Of a DNA stretch of 5,188 nt, positions 1-5,188 are shown piece after piece. Both the position numbers and the translations under genes were made by a program. Location of the stretch: positions 1 through 5,188 of the forward strand of contig JBDTBU010000148.1 in the NCBI GenBank assembly GCA_039923935.1, written 5' to 3'. The notes under the pieces were generated by a model that did no database searches, had not been told where the DNA came from, and worked only from the letters and a program-made list of their open reading frames with translations. This DNA is from Paraktedonobacter sp039923935. Lineage in GTDB: Bacteria; Chloroflexota; Ktedonobacteria; Ktedonobacterales; Ktedonobacteraceae. The first letter of the stretch is position 1. Every line of letters begins with the position of its first letter.

Positions 1-83
1 CCCTGGCCTTTGTGTTGCTGCTGATCTCGTTTCTCTTCATCTGTATCAGTCGGTACCTGGCAAGTAGGAGTGTGTACAAATGA
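1..83 (+). CDS. pstC: Phosphate ABC transporter permease PstC, C-terminal end (5' part outside window)
   Basis: Only the last 26 codons are visible, read in the frame starting at base 3 and ending at TGA 81-83. They encode a strongly hydrophobic segment (LAFVLLLISFLFICISRYLA), which fits a last membrane helix, followed by a short basic tail ending SRSVYK. This is the expected end of a PstC permease, one of the two membrane subunits of the high-affinity phosphate importer. The identification rests mainly on position: the stop overlaps the pstA start by four bases (ATGA), the usual tight pstC-pstA coupling. The protein fragment alone would not prove the family. Confidence 0.75.
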   Translation, partial: LAFVLLLISFLFICISRYLASRSVYK

Positions 84-1015
84 GTACGCAATTGGCTTCT
101 TCGACGGTTCCTGCTCAAGCGGATGAAGTACGGCTGGCGCAGCAGAAACGTCTGGTACACCGTTTGAATCGAAACAATGCGATTGCCTCAAGTCTGCTCT
201 GGTTGGTAACGATGATTGTTATGGTGATCTTTGTCTCAATCATCATCAATCTAATCTGGACAGGTGCACCGGCATTCTTTGTCGGCTCCTTTTATAGTAC
301 TGGCTCGGCTGGGATTGTTCCAGAACTTTTTAACACCTTCTATATTCTTATTCTGACTGAACTCTTTTTGTTCCCAATCGCGTTGGGCGCGGCTATCTAC
401 TTGGCTGAGTATACCAGCAAGGGACCATTTGTCACACTGGTCCATTTCGCAGTTGAGACGCTGGCTGGTGTGCCCTCACTGGTGCTGGGAATGTTCGGCT
501 TTTTGTTCTTTAGCATCGATTTGCATATGGGTGTGAGCCGTCTCGCGGGTGCGCTCACGCTGCTCTGTCTCAACTTTCCGTTCGCGCTGCGTCTTTTTGA
601 GGATGCTCTGAACACCGTGCCGCGTGAATTACGCGAGGGCGCACTCTCGCTGGGCGCAACGAAGTGGCACAGCATACGGACGGTGGTTTTGCCCTCAGCC
701 CTGCCTGGAATTCTCACCAGCCTGATTCTTACCTCTGGCAAGATTATTGGTGAGTCTGCGGCTTTGCTCTTCACGATGGGCATTTCCAACCCGCGCAATG
801 TCTTTACCCTTGACCCACGCATTGCGAGCGATACGCTGACGACACACCTGTACTTCTTTCGGTTGCAAGCACTAGGGAGCAGTGGTCTGAGCGTACACGG
901 TGAAGACGTGCTAAAAGCTGGCATCGCCGCGACACTTATCTTGCTGTTGTTACTCATTAATGGTGTTGCCCGCATTGTCGGGCGTCTTATTGAACGAAAG
1001 CTGACAGCCGCCTAA
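80..1015 (+). CDS. pstA: Phosphate ABC transporter permease PstA
   Basis: This is the second membrane subunit of the Pst phosphate importer (311 residues, normal family length). It pairs with PstC to form the channel and is driven by PstB. The hydrophobic profile gives about six membrane segments, near residues 34-60, 84-108, 118-145, 153-172, 206-226 and 280-303. The cytoplasmic EAA loop that docks on the ATPase is clear at about 186-211 (REGALSLGATKW, then LPSALPGI), followed by the PstA-typical GKIIGESAALLFT around 220-232. The hydrophilic N-terminus (1-33) is cytoplasmic. The start is set by AGGAG at 66-70, nine bases upstream, and by the ATGA overlap with pstC. In a standard operon pstB would follow at once; here 431 bases with a small ORF and hairpins intervene. 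The product assignment is firm. Confidence 0.96.
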   Translation: MSTQLASSTVPAQADEVRLAQQKRLVHRLNRNNAIASSLLWLVTMIVMVIFVSIIINLIWTGAPAFFVGSFYSTGSAGIVPELFNTFYILILTELFLFPIALGAAIYLAEYTSKGPFVTLVHFAVETLAGVPSLVLGMFGFLFFSIDLHMGVSRLAGALTLLCLNFPFALRLFEDALNTVPRELREGALSLGATKWHSIRTVVLPSALPGILTSLILTSGKIIGESAALLFTMGISNPRNVFTLDPRIASDTLTTHLYFFRLQALGSSGLSVHGEDVLKAGIAATLILLLLLINGVARIVGRLIERKLTAA

Positions 1016-1093
1016 GCGTGTGCTACTTGATGCGTCCTGGATTAACCTAGCTGCGCATATAGGAGCTATTACAAGACCAAGGGGAGCCATCTT

Positions 1094-1318
1094 ATGAACA
1101 TTTCATTTGAGACGACAGGAATCAACCTGGTTCCACTGCCGACAAACGCGAATATCTGTTCGCGCAAAGTGGCACGCAGCGGGCACATCTCGTACGAGGG
1201 TCGGCCATACTTTGTCAGCAAATCGCTGGCCGGGCGCTATATCCGCCTAGTTGTGCTGGGGGATCGCTTGATTGTCGATACAGCTATTCCATTGCACAAA
1301 GAGTACACGCTTGCATAA
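1094..1318 (+). CDS. Small protein resembling the C-terminal beta-barrel of IS481/Mu-type transposases
   Basis: This 74-residue ORF starts at an ATG preceded by a strong ribosome binding site (AAGGGGAG, 1079-1086), with an in-frame stop upstream at 1043, so it is a complete short gene and not a read-through tail. Residues 24-74 follow the pattern R-x-V-x-x-x-G-x-I-S-Y-x-G-R-x-Y-x-V, then LAG, then L-x-V-L-x-D-x-L-x-V, then PLHKEYTL. From memory of those families, that is the small beta-barrel at the C-terminus of IS481/Mu-type transposases. No helix-turn-helix or DDE catalytic domain is present here or in the bases before it. It could be a transposase remnant that gained its own start, or a free-standing barrel protein put to another use. 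It lies between pstA and pstB in the same direction and would be cotranscribed with them. Function unknown. Confidence 0.6.
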   Translation: MNISFETTGINLVPLPTNANICSRKVARSGHISYEGRPYFVSKSLAGRYIRLVVLGDRLIVDTAIPLHKEYTLA

Positions 1319-1340
1319 GCTAAAACATGCTGAAGCGGCG

Positions 1341-1360
1341 CGTTGCCTGCTCTGGCAATG
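1341..1360 (+). promoter_or_regulatory. Hairpin competing with the downstream terminator-like stem
   Basis: CGTTGCC (1341-1347) pairs with GGCAATG (1354-1360) in seven pairs including one G-U, around a six-base loop (1348-1353). Its right arm shares bases with both the outer arm (1350-1355) and the inner arm (1358-1367) of the following terminator-like hairpin, so the two structures cannot form fully at once. It is made first during transcription, which is the arrangement expected of an antiterminator. The pairing is seen directly; the regulatory role is inference. Confidence 0.35.
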
Positions 1361-1406
1361 TTTAGATGTATGTGCCTATCTAAACATGTACGTTCAGAGA
1401 TTTTTT
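1350..1406 (+). terminator. Nested hairpin with T6 tract upstream of pstB (terminator or attenuator)
   Basis: A perfect 10-base inverted repeat, ATGTTTAGAT (1358-1367) and ATCTAAACAT (1378-1387), has a 10-base loop. It is enclosed by a second stem, CTCTG (1350-1354) with CAGAG (1395-1399), plus a possible G-U pair (1355/1394). One A and then six T (1401-1406) follow directly, the layout of a Rho-independent terminator. The inner stem is AT-rich and the interior loop (1356-1357 against 1388-1393) is uneven, so it may be leaky. It lies between the small ORF and pstB, with 40 bases left before the pstB ATG. It could lower pstB expression relative to pstCA. The 10-bp dyad could instead be an operator, as its half-sites are 20 bp apart centre to centre. 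Confidence 0.5.
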
Positions 1407-1446
1407 CGAGCACACGCCGTTGTGATACGATGGGGAAGGAGATTTT

Positions 1447-2454
1447 ATGGATATCCGTCTAAACGAGTCAGCTCAACCATCCAGAGCAGAGACACAGGCC
1501 AGCGAGAACGTTGCCAACGATGCCCTGGCCGCACTTGAGGGCAATTTGAAGCAGAGACAACCTGCGAAACAGCTTAATCCCAGTGCTGCGTTGAAAATAG
1601 ATATTCAGCATCTGAACTTTTTCTATGGCTCGAAACAAGTCTTGTTTGATGTGAGCATCCCTATCTCGACCTGCCAGACTACCGCGTTGATTGGTCCTTC
1701 GGGCTGTGGCAAATCGACGTTTTTACGCACGTTGAACCGTATGAACGATTTGATCCCCAATACGCGTACTGAGGGTGCGGCTCTGCTCTTGCAGTATCCT
1801 CAAACGGATCGAAGAAATGCAGACAACCTGATGCCGCCTCACACACTTGGAGATCGGGATCATTCTACCAGAAAAATCCCGCAGAGGTCAAGTGATTTTG
1901 TACCAGGCGATGTGAATATCTATGCGAAGGCCACAGATGTGGTGGGTCTGCGCCAGCGCGTTGGCATGGTTTTCCAACGTCCAAACCCTTTTCCCAAATC
2001 GATCTTTGAGAACGTGGCCTATGGCTTGCAAATCCAGGGCAAATCGCGCAAAATTGTCGAGGAACAGGTCGAGACAAGTTTGCGCAGCGCTGCCCTCTGG
2101 GATGAAGTGAAGGATCGCTTAAAAAGTTCTGCCCTCGGCCTTTCTGGTGGCCAGCAGCAACGTTTGTGCATCGCACGCGCCCTGGCGGTTCAACCGGAGG
2201 TGTTACTGATGGACGAACCATGTTCCGCGCTGGACCCTATTGCGACCCTCAAAATCGAGGAACTGATTACAGAGCTGACAAAAGCATATACTATTGTGAT
2301 TGTCACGCACAATATGCAGCAAGCGGCGCGTGTTTCGCAGTATACAGGCTTTTTCTTGAGCGGTAAACTGATCGAATACGCCCCTACAGTTACGCTTTTT
2401 GAGCGTCCACAGTGTAGGGAAACTGAGGATTATATTAGCGGACGTTTCGGTTGA
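1447..2454 (+). CDS. pstB: Phosphate ABC transporter ATP-binding protein PstB, with internal insertion
   Basis: This is the ATPase subunit that powers phosphate import through PstC/PstA on the inner face of the membrane. All motifs are present in order: aromatic Y60 (NFFYG), Walker A GPSGCGKST (83-91), Q-loop Q177 within GMVFQRPNPFPKS, signature LSGGQQQR (232-239), Walker B VLLMDEP (252-258), D-loop SALD (260-263), H-loop H288 (VTHNMQQAARVS) and the PstB-typical end EDYISGRFG. The start has AAGGAG (1436-1441) five bases before ATG; no other in-frame ATG precedes Walker A. The protein has 335 residues where the family usually has about 250-290. The excess is a hydrophilic N-terminal extension of about 48 residues and about 37 extra residues after E109-G110, entered separately. 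Since all catalytic motifs are in frame the protein may still work, but the insertion lies in the beta-strand region between Walker A and the Q-loop. Family certain; activity uncertain. Confidence 0.93.
   Translation: MDIRLNESAQPSRAETQASENVANDALAALEGNLKQRQPAKQLNPSAALKIDIQHLNFFYGSKQVLFDVSIPISTCQTTALIGPSGCGKSTFLRTLNRMNDLIPNTRTEGAALLLQYPQTDRRNADNLMPPHTLGDRDHSTRKIPQRSSDFVPGDVNIYAKATDVVGLRQRVGMVFQRPNPFPKSIFENVAYGLQIQGKSRKIVEEQVETSLRSAALWDEVKDRLKSSALGLSGGQQQRLCIARALAVQPEVLLMDEPCSALDPIATLKIEELITELTKAYTIVIVTHNMQQAARVSQYTGFFLSGKLIEYAPTVTLFERPQCRETEDYISGRFG
1777..1888 (+). repeat. Probable 112-bp insertion inside pstB (short repeat or MITE-like element)
   Basis: In PstB proteins the conserved EG after Walker A is followed within about 5-7 residues by a short strand and then [ND]IY (for example EGQILYENQDIYA in Bacillus, from memory). 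Here about 46 residues separate EG (codons 1771-1776) from NIY. Directly after the extra DNA, at 1886-1906, another frame (+2 register) reads G-Q-V-I-L-Y-Q, just what should follow EG. Removing 1777-1888 and adding one G after 1906 would give a normal EGQVILYQGDVNIYAK. The ends may be marked by TGCGG (1776-1780) and CCGCA (1879-1883) as inverted repeats, flanked by GAGGG (1771-1775) and GAGGT (1884-1888). A 25-base hairpin fills 1856-1880. Exact ends are uncertain by a few bases because GGT occurs on both sides. The present frame through the insert is open. Confidence 0.55.
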
Positions 2455-2481
2455 AATCGAAGTGTACGCGGGAGAAGATGT

Positions 2482-3216
2482 ATGAGTAGCAAGATTCTGG
2501 TGGTGGATGATGAACAGGTGCTTTTGGAAACGATTGCTTACAACCTGGAGCAGGCGGGCTACCAGGTATTCACGGCTGCGGACGGTGCTAGCGCGTTGGA
2601 GGCTGCGCATCGCGAGAAGCCGGATTTGATTGTCCTGGACCTGATGTTGCCAGTCATCGATGGCCTGGAGGTCTGTCGCCAACTACGCCGCGAGGCTGAC
2701 ATGGCGAATATCCTGATCCTGATGTTGACTGCGAAAAGCGAGGAGATCGATAAGGTTGTGGGCCTGGAGGTTGGCGCAGATGATTATGTCACAAAGCCCT
2801 TTGGTCGGCATGAGTTGCTAGCCCGTGTGCGTGCGCTTTTGCGCCGCGTGAATAAAGGCTCAGCCCCGCCAGAGGATGGCACCCAGAATGCCGGCGACAA
2901 AGACACCCGGCGTCCCCGTACGCTGGAGATCGGTCCGGTGCGTATCGACCTGGACGGACGCCAAGTATACTGTCGGGGCCAAGAGGTCGAACTTCAACCT
3001 AAACAATTCGAGCTATTGAAGTACCTGATGCAGAATCGTGGTACAGTCTTGACCCGCGATCAGCTTTTGCAAAATGTGTGGGGCTATGATTATGTCGGTG
3101 ATACGCGCACGGTGGATGTGCATGTGCGTTGGTTGCGTGAGAAATTGGAAGAAGACCCTGCGAATCCGCGCCTGATTCAGACGGTGCGCGGTGTTGGCTA
3201 CTGTTTCCGTTGGTAG
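2482..3216 (+). CDS. phoB: PhoB-like response regulator, OmpR/PhoB family
   Basis: A two-component response regulator of 244 residues. The receiver domain (about 3-120) has the acidic pair D9-D10, phosphoacceptor D53 in VLDLMLP, T83, Y102 and K105 in the YVTKPF loop, so every switch residue is intact. A polar linker (about 122-145) leads to a winged-helix DNA-binding domain (about 147-243) with the recognition-helix region GDTRTVDVHVRWLREKLE and the family ending RLIQTVRGVGYCFRW. Its position 27 bases after pstB makes it the likely activator of the phosphate-starvation regulon, hence the symbol; the sequence class alone cannot separate PhoB from other OmpR-type regulators. GGAG (2471-2474), seven bases before ATG, supports the start. 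No histidine kinase follows, so the PhoR partner must be encoded elsewhere or upstream of the window. Confidence 0.88.
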   Translation: MSSKILVVDDEQVLLETIAYNLEQAGYQVFTAADGASALEAAHREKPDLIVLDLMLPVIDGLEVCRQLRREADMANILILMLTAKSEEIDKVVGLEVGADDYVTKPFGRHELLARVRALLRRVNKGSAPPEDGTQNAGDKDTRRPRTLEIGPVRIDLDGRQVYCRGQEVELQPKQFELLKYLMQNRGTVLTRDQLLQNVWGYDYVGDTRTVDVHVRWLREKLEEDPANPRLIQTVRGVGYCFRW

Positions 3217-3271
3217 TTCAAACGCCTCGCATTTGCTCTCTCCCTTCACGCTATGTGCTTGCTTTCTTTGC

Positions 3272-3300
3272 TCTTCATGGGTATGCTTAATGGGTAGAAT
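3272..3300 (+). promoter_or_regulatory. Weak candidate sigma-70 promoter for the ubiA-methyltransferase unit
   Basis: In the 112-base gap after phoB, TAGAAT (3295-3300) resembles a -10 box, with a poor -35 match TCTTCA (3272-3277) 17 bases upstream. A 7-base direct repeat, ATGGGTA, occurs at 3277-3283 and 3290-3296 in the same place. The gap has no hairpin plus T-run, so read-through from phoB is also possible. The change of gene function here is the main reason to expect a promoter. Confidence 0.22.
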
Positions 3301-3328
3301 TGTGTGTATTTTTGTGAATGAGTAATGT

Positions 3329-4204
3329 ATGCAGATCACGAAGAAACGTTCATTTAGTGCCCGACTGTATGGTTTCTGGTTGCTCAGCCATCCTGGGCCA
3401 GTCAGTTTTCACCTACTCGCCATCACCCTCTTTGTCCTGCTGGCCGGTTGGCCGCACTTGGTCTGGCCCACGTTGCTGCTGGTTATCGGGGCGCATACCG
3501 CGATGCAGCTCGCGATTGCCATGCTGAATGACTATTGCGACCAGCGACTCGATGCTGCGGGCAAGCCAGAGAAGCCTATTGCGCAAGGTTTGGTCACGTC
3601 CCGTGCAGCTTTGGTGGCTGGCTGCCTGATGATCGTGCTCATGGTGCTATTGTTGCTGCCCCTGCCGCCGCTAGCCTGGGTACTTTCTCTGCTCTATCTG
3701 ACGCTAGGCATGGCCTATAACTTGGGGCTGAAATCAACGCCCCTAAGCGGTGTGGTTTTTGCTCTGGCGATGCCTCTGATCCCACTTTACGCCTTCGCTG
3801 GCATCGGACGTAGCTTGCCCTTCCTGCTTTGGCTAGTGCCAGTAGGGTTTCTGTTAGGTGTGGCTCTGAACTTAGCGAACTCGCTGCCGGACGTGGAGGA
3901 GGACGCGGCTAACGGAGCCAGGACGCTAGCAGTGGTCCTGGGTGTCAAACGCGCCTTTCTCGTGTGCAACTCGCTGCTAGTACTGAGCACGCTGTTGATC
4001 CTGCTGCTGGATCTCACGCGTATCCTGGTCATTCAGTCTCTCGTGCTGATCGCGACGCTGACGCTAACCGGACTTTTGCTAGCAACTCTCCTGTTTTTCA
4101 CGCGAACGGGCAGAGCAGGGGCCACACGCAAGGTCTATTTTTATCTGGTGGTGTTGACTTGTCTAGTGCTGGCAGCGGGATGGTTTATTGGGGCATTGCT
4201 CTGA
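3329..4204 (+). CDS. UbiA-family prenyltransferase (membrane)
   Basis: An integral membrane enzyme of 291 residues that would transfer an isoprenoid chain from its diphosphate to an aromatic or similar acceptor. Both Asp-rich motifs that bind Mg-diphosphate are present: N67-D68-Y-C-D71-x3-D75 followed by KPEKPIAQG, and D188-V-E-E-D192 followed by NGARTLAVVLG. About eight or nine hydrophobic segments fit the UbiA fold, and Y130-N with K135 match the conserved tyrosine/lysine region between the motifs. The wording of motif 1 recalls the archaeal DGGGP synthase / chlorophyll synthase side of the family more than MenA, but the substrate cannot be read from the sequence. An in-frame stop at 3323 fixes ATG 3329 as the first start; its ribosome site is weak (GAG at 3319-3322 region only). 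The stop overlaps the methyltransferase ATG by one base (TGATG), indicating translational coupling. Confidence 0.9.
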   Translation: MQITKKRSFSARLYGFWLLSHPGPVSFHLLAITLFVLLAGWPHLVWPTLLLVIGAHTAMQLAIAMLNDYCDQRLDAAGKPEKPIAQGLVTSRAALVAGCLMIVLMVLLLLPLPPLAWVLSLLYLTLGMAYNLGLKSTPLSGVVFALAMPLIPLYAFAGIGRSLPFLLWLVPVGFLLGVALNLANSLPDVEEDAANGARTLAVVLGVKRAFLVCNSLLVLSTLLILLLDLTRILVIQSLVLIATLTLTGLLLATLLFFTRTGRAGATRKVYFYLVVLTCLVLAAGWFIGALL

Positions 4205-5188
4205 TGGGATTACGCCTGACCCCTGTAGAATGGTTGCTAGAGCGGCTGAATCTCTTGCCCATGCCTCTGCTCGATACTCCGTTGGCGGGCGGTATTGGGA
4301 AGGCGTTGGTCACAGCCTGCGAACTGGGTGTGTTCGATGCCTTGCGTGCGCGGCCTCTGACTGTGCACGAACTGGCTGCGTGCCTGGACTGCCATCCCCA
4401 CGGCGTGTATGCGCTGCTCCAACTATTGGTCGCGGCAGGCTATCTGCGTGTGAGCCGTGAGCGCTACAGCAATCGGGCAGTCACGCGGCGTTGGCTGTGT
4501 GCAGACTCGCCTGTAAACATTGCGCCCTATATCGTGCATAGCCCTGATATTGTTGCGCTTTGGGAGCATCTGCCAGAGGTTGTGCGCACTGGGCAAGCCG
4601 CCGCGCACCTGCCCTACGAAGACGATCCTACCCAGCCCGAAGTACGAGCCGCGCTAGAACGTCATTACGCCGGTTTGGCCGCACTAGCTATGGTGCTAGG
4701 CCAGGAGATCGTTCATCGGATACGCCTGCCAGCCGGGTCCACGCGCTTGCTCGACGTGGGTGGTTCGCACGCGGCCTACAGTCTGCTCTTCTGCCGCAAG
4801 CACCCAACATTGCACGCTACAGTTGTGGACCTACCCCCAGGCATCGAGGCTGGCAAACGCACAATGCAGCACACGGCAGAGGGAGCGCGTGTCGATTTCC
4901 TCTGTCAAGATATCGTGCGAGAAGCATTCCCAGCACATTTCGCGCACAGTTTTGACGTGGCCCTCTACTTTCATATCGCACATCTTCTCCCGCCGGAGGT
5001 CAATCAGCAGTTATTAGAGCGGGTCGCATGCTGTTTAAAGCCGGGAGGCACCCTGATCTTCGTCGATCAGCTAACCGACGCAACCCACTCCTCGCGCCTT
5101 ACCACAGCAATGGTGCAACTGATGGCTCTAACCGTCAGCGCCATTGGGGGCACTTGCTACCCATTCGCCACTGTCAAAGGCTGGCTGG
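4204..5188 (+). CDS. SAM-dependent O-methyltransferase with N-terminal dimerisation domain (3' end outside window)
   Basis: The frame from ATG 4204 stays open for 328 codons to the window end; the family is usually about 330-350 residues, so little is missing. Residues about 25-100 form a winged-helix dimerisation domain (ALVTACELGVFDAL, then LTVHELAACL, and LLQLLVAAGYL), as in plant-type and polyketide O-methyltransferases. The Rossmann domain follows: motif I LLDVGGSHAAYSLLF (182-196), acidic strand end TVVDLPPGIEAGK (206-218), FLCQDI (232-237), the DVALYFHIAHLLPPE stretch (251-265) where this family carries its catalytic histidine, and CCLKPGGTLIFVDQ (276-289). It would methylate a hydroxyl of a small, probably aromatic, molecule. 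The motif I glycine that usually follows the histidine is alanine (A190). The one-base overlap with the prenyltransferase gene suggests a shared pathway. Start chosen from that overlap; no clear ribosome site is visible beyond it. Confidence 0.85.
   Translation, partial: MGLRLTPVEWLLERLNLLPMPLLDTPLAGGIGKALVTACELGVFDALRARPLTVHELAACLDCHPHGVYALLQLLVAAGYLRVSRERYSNRAVTRRWLCADSPVNIAPYIVHSPDIVALWEHLPEVVRTGQAAAHLPYEDDPTQPEVRAALERHYAGLAALAMVLGQEIVHRIRLPAGSTRLLDVGGSHAAYSLLFCRKHPTLHATVVDLPPGIEAGKRTMQHTAEGARVDFLCQDIVREAFPAHFAHSFDVALYFHIAHLLPPEVNQQLLERVACCLKPGGTLIFVDQLTDATHSSRLTTAMVQLMALTVSAIGGTCYPFATVKGWL

Noticed and set aside
397..975. 192-codon open frame on the minus strand inside pstA.
   Set aside because: It lies wholly opposite a clear pstA gene, its translation shows no known motif, and it lacks a plausible start signal; a shadow of the coding strand.
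1030..1058. Short inverted repeat ATGCG / CGCAT after pstA, considered as a terminator.
   Set aside because: Only five pairs with a 19-base loop and no T-run; not distinguishable from chance.
1405..1431. Possible promoter directly before pstB (TTCGAG, then TACGAT at 1426-1431).
   Set aside because: The boxes are poor and 15 bases apart, and transcription would start within the ribosome binding site, leaving no usable leader.
1272..1538. 88-codon + strand frame spanning the small ORF end, the hairpins and the pstB start.
   Set aside because: It overlaps two better supported starts and runs through the terminator-like structure; Cys/Arg-rich translation with no family resemblance.
1774..1906. 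Programmed translational bypassing from GGT (1774-1776) to GGT (1886-1888), as in phage T4 gene 60.
   Set aside because: Landing in that frame reaches a TGA at 1913-1915 unless a further -1 shift occurs near 1906, and the direct frame is already open through the insert. Two special events are less likely than an insertion with a compensating deletion.
4560..4955. 131-codon + strand frame inside the O-methyltransferase.
   Set aside because: Arg/Ser/Ala-rich out-of-frame reading of a gene whose true frame shows clear methyltransferase motifs.

Overview
The window carries the 3' part of a phosphate-uptake (pst) operon, its PhoB-type response regulator, and then the start of a second unit with a UbiA-type prenyltransferase and an O-methyltransferase. 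All six genes and one small ORF lie on the + strand. The GC content is moderate, and the TIS481-like small ORF, the PhoB and the O-methyltransferase all recall Chloroflexota of the Ktedonobacteria type. That assignment is an inference from style of sequence only; no rRNA or marker gene is present.

Layout. Positions 1-83 hold the last 26 codons of pstC, overlapping pstA (80-1015) by four bases. A 74-codon ORF (1094-1318) follows and resembles the C-terminal beta-barrel of IS481/Mu-type transposases; it sits between pstA and pstB, where nothing is expected. The 128-base gap before pstB contains a terminator-like nested hairpin with a T6 tract (1350-1406) and a competing upstream hairpin (1341-1360). 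pstB (1447-2454) has every ATPase motif but is too long. It contains about 37 extra residues next to the conserved 'EG' after Walker A, and the expected family sequence is still readable in another frame right after the extra DNA. phoB follows after 27 bases (2482-3216). After a 112-base gap, the ubiA-like gene (3329-4204) overlaps the O-methyltransferase gene (4204 to beyond 5188) by one base.

How the genes work together. PstC and PstA form the membrane channel and PstB the ATPase of the high-affinity phosphate importer; PstS would be encoded upstream. The response regulator would switch this regulon on at low phosphate, but neither its kinase PhoR nor PhoU is in the window. The second unit is probably unrelated: a membrane prenyltransferase and a SAM-dependent O-methyltransferase, translationally coupled, that may act in turn on a quinone or other aromatic compound.

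The most unusual points are the insertion plus compensating one-base shift inside pstB, the transposase-like small ORF in the operon, and the attenuator-like structure in front of pstB. No intergenic stretch exceeds 300 bases.
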